This document shows positions 60,719 to 64,000 of a stretch of 64,000 bases of DNA, in pieces; the first letter of the stretch is position 1; the number at the start of each line of letters is the position of its first letter. A program made the translations under genes and the position numbers. The notes beneath the pieces were generated by a model that was given only the letters and a program-made list of their open reading frames with translations, was not told where the DNA came from and ran no database searches. Source of the stretch: Candidatus Rokuibacteriota bacterium (GTDB lineage: Bacteria > Methylomirabilota > Methylomirabilia > Rokubacteriales > CSP1-6); assembly GCA_003220685.1 (NCBI GenBank), contig QHTE01000061.1, forward strand, positions 62,001-126,000, read 5' to 3'.

Positions 60719-61609
60719 ATGGCTGACAAAGAGCCCTCCAGAGCGGCGCTGGAGCTGGCCGCGCAGGTCGAGCGAGACGGCGGGCGGGTCCTGGCCACGT
60801 ACCAGGAGCCCGTCGGCGATCACTGGCAGATTTTCTGTCTGCTGCCGCGCGCCCGGTGCGAGGCGAGCCCATACCAGCGCGACCTCTCGCCGACTCACGT
60901 CAAGCGGCTCACCGAGTCGATCAAGCGCCTCGACCGCTTCGTGGACCCGATCGTCGCGATCTCGCCGCGGCCGGGCGTCTACTGGACGCCGAACGGCAAT
61001 CACCGCCGCGCCGTCCTCGACAAGCTGAAGACCGATTTCGTTCCGGTCATCCTGGTCGTCGAGCCGGAGATGCTCTTCGAGGTGCTCCCCCTCAACGTGG
61101 AGAAAGCCCACAACCTGAAGGAGAAGTCGCTCGAGGTCATCCGAATGTACCGCGCGCTCGTGAAGGATGAGCCGGACACCACCGAGGAGAAGTGGGCCTC
61201 GCAGTTCGAGTCGCCGCACTTCATCACGCTCGGCCTCCTCTACGAGGAGAACAAGCGGTTCGCAGGCGGCGCCTTCGCGCCGATCCTCCGGCGGGTCGAC
61301 AAGTTCCTGAAGCAGACCTTGCCGAAGGGCATCGACTCGAGGGCGGAGCGCGCCGACATGGTCCGCGCCGCCGACGCCGCGCTCGCGGTGGCCGTCGCCA
61401 AGATCAAGAAGCGAGGGATCAACCACCCCTACGTGAAGAATTACCTCCTGGCGCGCACGACCCCGCTCACGCGCGCGCGGAAGACGCTGCCGTCGTTCGA
61501 GCAGACCTTCAAGAAGCTCTGCGAGAACCTCGAGGAGTTCGACGTGAGCAAGGTCCGCTACGACGAGATCCAACGCTCCGCGATCATGTCCGCCCCGACC
61601 TCGGACTAG
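60719..61609 (+). CDS. ParB/sulfiredoxin-like domain protein
   Basis: A 296-residue protein with the N-terminal ParB-like domain: YQRDLSPTHVKRLTESIKRLDRFVDPIVAI followed by YWTPNGNHRRAV, where the NHRR element takes the place of the GERR phosphate-binding box of ParB. No parA gene is nearby and no ParB-type helix-turn-helix is clearly visible after it, so it is probably a CTPase-like or nuclease-like ParB-fold protein rather than a partition protein. The rest of the chain is helical and Lys-rich. The SDR gene starts three bases after its stop. Confidence 0.75.
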   Translation: MADKEPSRAALELAAQVERDGGRVLATYQEPVGDHWQIFCLLPRARCEASPYQRDLSPTHVKRLTESIKRLDRFVDPIVAISPRPGVYWTPNGNHRRAVLDKLKTDFVPVILVVEPEMLFEVLPLNVEKAHNLKEKSLEVIRMYRALVKDEPDTTEEKWASQFESPHFITLGLLYEENKRFAGGAFAPILRRVDKFLKQTLPKGIDSRAERADMVRAADAALAVAVAKIKKRGINHPYVKNYLLARTTPLTRARKTLPSFEQTFKKLCENLEEFDVSKVRYDEIQRSAIMSAPTSD

Positions 61610-61612
61610 CTC

Positions 61613-62317
61613 ATGACCGCTCTCGCCGGCCGCGTCGCGGTCGTCACCGGCGGCACCGGAGCGCTCGGACAGGCGGTCACCCTGCGGCTCCTCACCGACG
61701 GCGCGATCGTCGCCGTGCCGTACGCGGTCGAGGACGAGCGGAAGCGGCTGATCGAGCGGGTCGCCGCCGCCGACCACCAGCGGCTCATCTTGAAGGCGGC
61801 GGACGTGATCGACGTCAGGGCGATGGCCGCGTTCGCCGACGGTGTCGTCGCCGCCCGGGGCAAGATCGACATCCTGGTGGCCGGCGTCGGCGGCTTTGCC
61901 GGAGGCTCGCTCCTCGAGACGGATCTCGAGACCTGGACGCGCATGCTCGATCTCAACCTGACCAGCGTCTTCAGCGCCGCGAAGGCCGTGGTCCCTGCGA
62001 TGATGCGGGCTCGCTATGGCCGGGTCGTCGTCGTGGCCTCCCGCGCCGTGGTGCCCCCTGCCGGCGGGTGCATCGCCTACACCGTCGCCAAGGCCGGAGC
62101 GATCGCGTTCACGCAGGCGCTTTCGCAGGAAACGCATGCCCACGGGATCACCGTCAACGCGGTGCTGCCGAGCACCATGGACACCCCGGCGAACCGCGCG
62201 GCGATGCCGGACAGCGACCGCAAGGGATGGGTGCCGGTGGAGGCCGTCGCCGATGCGATCGCCGTGCTGGCGCGCGAGACATCCGCCCACGTCACGGGGA
62301 CCCTGCTGGCGATCTGA
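61613..62317 (+). CDS. short-chain dehydrogenase/reductase (SDR)
   Basis: A 234-residue classical SDR with VVTGGTGALGQAV at the N-terminus, the NAG-like VAGVGGF in the middle, and the YTVAK active-site Tyr-x3-Lys preceded by SRAVV with the catalytic Ser. The chain is slightly shorter than typical because the substrate loop is reduced. It starts 3 bases after the ParB-like gene stop. Substrate unknown. Confidence 0.88.
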   Translation: MTALAGRVAVVTGGTGALGQAVTLRLLTDGAIVAVPYAVEDERKRLIERVAAADHQRLILKAADVIDVRAMAAFADGVVAARGKIDILVAGVGGFAGGSLLETDLETWTRMLDLNLTSVFSAAKAVVPAMMRARYGRVVVVASRAVVPPAGGCIAYTVAKAGAIAFTQALSQETHAHGITVNAVLPSTMDTPANRAAMPDSDRKGWVPVEAVADAIAVLARETSAHVTGTLLAI

Positions 62318-62457
62318 AGGGCCCGGCGTCGGGGGGCCTGGAGCGTCCGGAAAACCCCGCCCGGGAGGGGCTCCCTCGCCGTAAACGATCGGATACCGCA
62401 TCCGTCCAATCAATCAGTGGTTTTGTGCGGTCAGATTCCGAGCCACGGGAGGGACCG

Positions 62458-62958
62458 ATGAAGCCCCTGACGACGATGGCGACGGCAGCGGTAATTCTGG
62501 CGCTGGGCTACGGCGCCGCAGACGCCCAGAACGGGCGCGCGATCAGACAGGACCAGCAGGATGTTCGCCAGGACCGCCGAGAGCTCCACCGGGACACTCG
62601 CGATATCCGCCAGGACCGGCGCGAGCTGGCGGGCGATCGGCGCGAGCTCAGCCAGGACATCAAGGCCGGGCGCGCCGACGAGGTGAAGCAGGACCGCGCG
62701 GAGATCCGCGGCGACCGGCGCGATCTCAACCGCGATCGGCGCGACCTCCGCAACGATCAGGCCGTCAGGCGGGGCCACCAGGACGTTCGCCAGGATCGAC
62801 GCGAGCTCGCGCGCGACAACCGCGATATCCGCCAGGACCGGCGCGAGCTCGCGGGCGACCGCCGGGAGCTGCGTGAGGACCTCCGCGATCGGCGCGACGA
62901 CCGCCGCGACCTTCGCCAGGATCAACGCGAGCTGGCGCGCGACGAGAGGAGTCGGTAG
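62458..62958 (+). CDS. exported highly charged repeat protein (Arg/Asp-rich coiled coil)
   Basis: A 166-residue protein with a signal peptide (residues 1-23, cleavage after ADA) followed by an Arg/Asp-rich helix that continues to the end. Units such as QDRRELAGDRREL repeat with about seven- and eleven-residue spacing, as in a coiled coil. A 34-residue stretch is duplicated 74 residues apart at both DNA and protein level (about 62560-62661 and 62782-62883). ATG 62458 has a GGGAGGGACCG upstream. It lies 67 bases before the ECF sigma gene and may be part of its regulon or a periplasmic sensor, but this is unproven. Confidence 0.7.
   Translation: MKPLTTMATAAVILALGYGAADAQNGRAIRQDQQDVRQDRRELHRDTRDIRQDRRELAGDRRELSQDIKAGRADEVKQDRAEIRGDRRDLNRDRRDLRNDQAVRRGHQDVRQDRRELARDNRDIRQDRRELAGDRRELREDLRDRRDDRRDLRQDQRELARDERSR
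62560..62883 (+). repeat. 34-codon direct duplication within the charged protein gene
   Basis: Two 102-base units, at 62560-62661 and 62782-62883, are offset by 222 bases in the same frame and encode almost the same DVRQDRREL...DIRQDRRELAGDRREL sequence. They differ at a handful of bases. The intervening block (62662-62781) is a related but more divergent set of units. Confidence 0.75.
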
Positions 62959-63025
62959 CAGCCGGCAACACTTGCCGCCGGACCGTCAGGAGTGACAAGG
63001 TGAAGGGTGAAGGGACACCAGGCGA

Positions 63026-63589
63026 GTGGAGCCCGCGGACGAAGCGCTCTGTGAGCGCGTGGCCAGGCGAGACGAGGCGGCGTTCGACCTCCTCGTGTCG
63101 CGCTATCAGGAGCGAGCGTATCGTCTCGCCTGGTCGATCCTCCGGAACGCCGAGGACGCGCGCGACGTCTCGCAGGAGGCCTTCATCCGGCTGCACGAGA
63201 TGGCGGGGAGCTTTCGTGGACGGTCGAAGTTCTCGACGTGGTTCTATCGGATCCTGGTCAACCTCTGTCTGGACCACAAGCGCAAGCACAAGTGGTGGAA
63301 GCTGTGGGTCCGGGACGACGACGACGATCGGGCCGAGACGATCCTCGACCGGCAACCGGCGCCGGTCAACGATCCGGTGGACAAGCTGAGCCGGGACGAG
63401 ACTTTGAAGGCGCTGGGGTCCGCCGTAGATCGGCTGGCCCCGCGCCAGCGGGCGGCGGTACTGCTCAGGGTTCAGGAGGACATGGCGACATACGATATCG
63501 CCCGGGTGCTCAAGTGCTCCGAGGCGACCGTGCGCGTCCACCTGCACCGCGCGCTCGCGACCCTGAAGAAGACGGTGGAGAAGCGCTGA
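63026..63589 (+). CDS. ECF-family RNA polymerase sigma factor
   Basis: A 187-residue extracytoplasmic-function sigma factor. Region 2 shows DEAAFDLLVSRYQERAYRLA and DARDVSQEAFIRLHE; region 4 shows LAPRQRAAVLLRVQEDMATYDIA and SEATVRVHLHRALATLKK, the helix-turn-helix. A charged linker with a DDDDD run separates them. The GTG start at 63026 follows an AAGGG-containing leader. It is followed after one base by an anti-sigma gene, the usual ECF pair. Confidence 0.92.
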   Translation: MEPADEALCERVARRDEAAFDLLVSRYQERAYRLAWSILRNAEDARDVSQEAFIRLHEMAGSFRGRSKFSTWFYRILVNLCLDHKRKHKWWKLWVRDDDDDRAETILDRQPAPVNDPVDKLSRDETLKALGSAVDRLAPRQRAAVLLRVQEDMATYDIARVLKCSEATVRVHLHRALATLKKTVEKR

Positions 63590-63590
63590 C

Positions 63591-64000
63591 ATGGCGAGGC
63601 ATCCGGACGACGACCTGGTTCCCTACCTCCGAGGCGAGCTTTCCCCGGCAGAGCGCGAGCGTGTCGCGCGGCATCTCGAGGAATGTCCGGACTGCCGGCA
63701 GGACACCGAGCTGCTCCGCGACCTTCTGGGCAATCTCGCTCACGCGATCGGGCAGCCGCCCGCGGTGAGCTGGGCCCGCTATCGCGCCGAGCTACGCGAC
63801 AAGCTCGACGCTCGACGCCAGCGGATCGGCTGGTGGCGGCGTCCGATGCCGCTCGCGCTCTCGGCGAGCCTCGCCGGCGTCCTGCTGCTGCTCGCGGTGT
63901 GGGGCGGCCGCGAGCTCTCGAGGAGTGGCGACCCGATCGGTCCGGACGAAGTGGTCATGGGCCAGGAGTTCGGCCTGCTCCAGGACCTTCGCACCGTCGA
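63591..64000 (+). CDS. anti-sigma factor with zinc-binding domain, 3' end cut by window
   Basis: A partial gene, open to the window end (136 codons visible). The zinc-binding anti-sigma motif His28-x3-Cys32-x2-Cys35 (HLEECPDC) is near the N-terminus, followed by a single membrane helix at about residues 86-104. The rest would be the extracytoplasmic part. ATG 63591 is one base after the sigma-factor stop. Such proteins hold their sigma factor until a signal is sensed outside the cytoplasm. Confidence 0.9.
   Translation, partial: MARHPDDDLVPYLRGELSPAERERVARHLEECPDCRQDTELLRDLLGNLAHAIGQPPAVSWARYRAELRDKLDARRQRIGWWRRPMPLALSASLAGVLLLLAVWGGRELSRSGDPIGPDEVVMGQEFGLLQDLRTV

Noticed and set aside
1-64000. 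CRISPR arrays, tRNA or rRNA genes, insertion sequences
   Set aside because: No regularly spaced repeats, cloverleaf candidates, rRNA-like stretches or transposase genes were recognised. The only direct repeat of note is inside the charged repeat gene at 62560-62883.

Overview
This window comes from a GC-rich, gene-dense bacterial chromosome. Intergenic gaps are short, GTG and TTG starts are frequent, and dozens of genes meet at 4-base ATGA or GTGA overlaps. No rRNA, tRNA, CRISPR array or insertion sequence was seen. Fatty-acid/CoA genes, a dipeptide-type ABC transporter and very large polysaccharide loci would fit an uncultivated soil or subsurface lineage such as Candidatus Rokubacteria/Methylomirabilota or a deltaproteobacterium. 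That assignment is only an impression from gene content; no marker gene is present.

Layout. (1) 1-5975: a partial acyl-CoA ligase and an MFS transporter (+), facing an enoyl-CoA hydratase, a quinone-oxidoreductase-like enzyme and an exported amidase (-). (2) 6117-8607: an SGNH/MBOAT pair for glycan O-acylation. (3) 9186-21624: an exopolysaccharide/O-antigen operon (-) with a polymerase/ligase, a WbaP/WcaJ-type initiating transferase, glycosyltransferases, SAM methyltransferases and a sugar-nucleotide dehydratase. Its first gene is a truncated glycosyltransferase remnant. (4) 21918-23385: two unrecognised, probably related genes (+) that interrupt the cluster. (5) 23373-41420: a second long operon (-). 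It holds a nonulosonic acid pathway of legionaminic type, a Maf-like flagellin glycosyltransferase, a B12-binding radical SAM protein, a deacetylase, an MsbA-like ABC exporter, a small unknown protein and, first, an EPS-type MarR regulator whose probable operator covers its own -10 box. (6) 41620-43323: a second B12-type radical SAM gene (+).

(7) 43367-52048: a third glycan operon (-). It has a GDP-mannose-dehydratase-like and a GDP-fucose-synthase-like enzyme, an aminotransferase, a DPM1-like transferase, a PMT-like membrane glycosyltransferase, methyltransferases and a Rieske oxygenase whose two domains lie on separate genes. (8) 52237-58582: a YjbQ protein, a dipeptide-type transporter without ATPase genes, another epimerase, a Bfd-like [2Fe-2S] protein and a glycosyltransferase. 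(9) 58798-64000: DUF1054 protein, HAD phosphatase, TPMT-like methyltransferase, ParB-like protein, SDR, a charged repeat protein, and an ECF sigma/anti-sigma pair cut by the window end.

Together the central 45 kb encodes sugar-nucleotide synthesis, chain assembly, export and decoration (methylation, acylation, deacetylation, possible radical and oxygenase chemistry) of one or more surface glycans, including a nonulosonate probably placed on flagellin. The features least explained by known families are the split Rieske pair, the two-gene insertion at 21918-23385, and the 68-residue protein between the exporter and the Maf gene.
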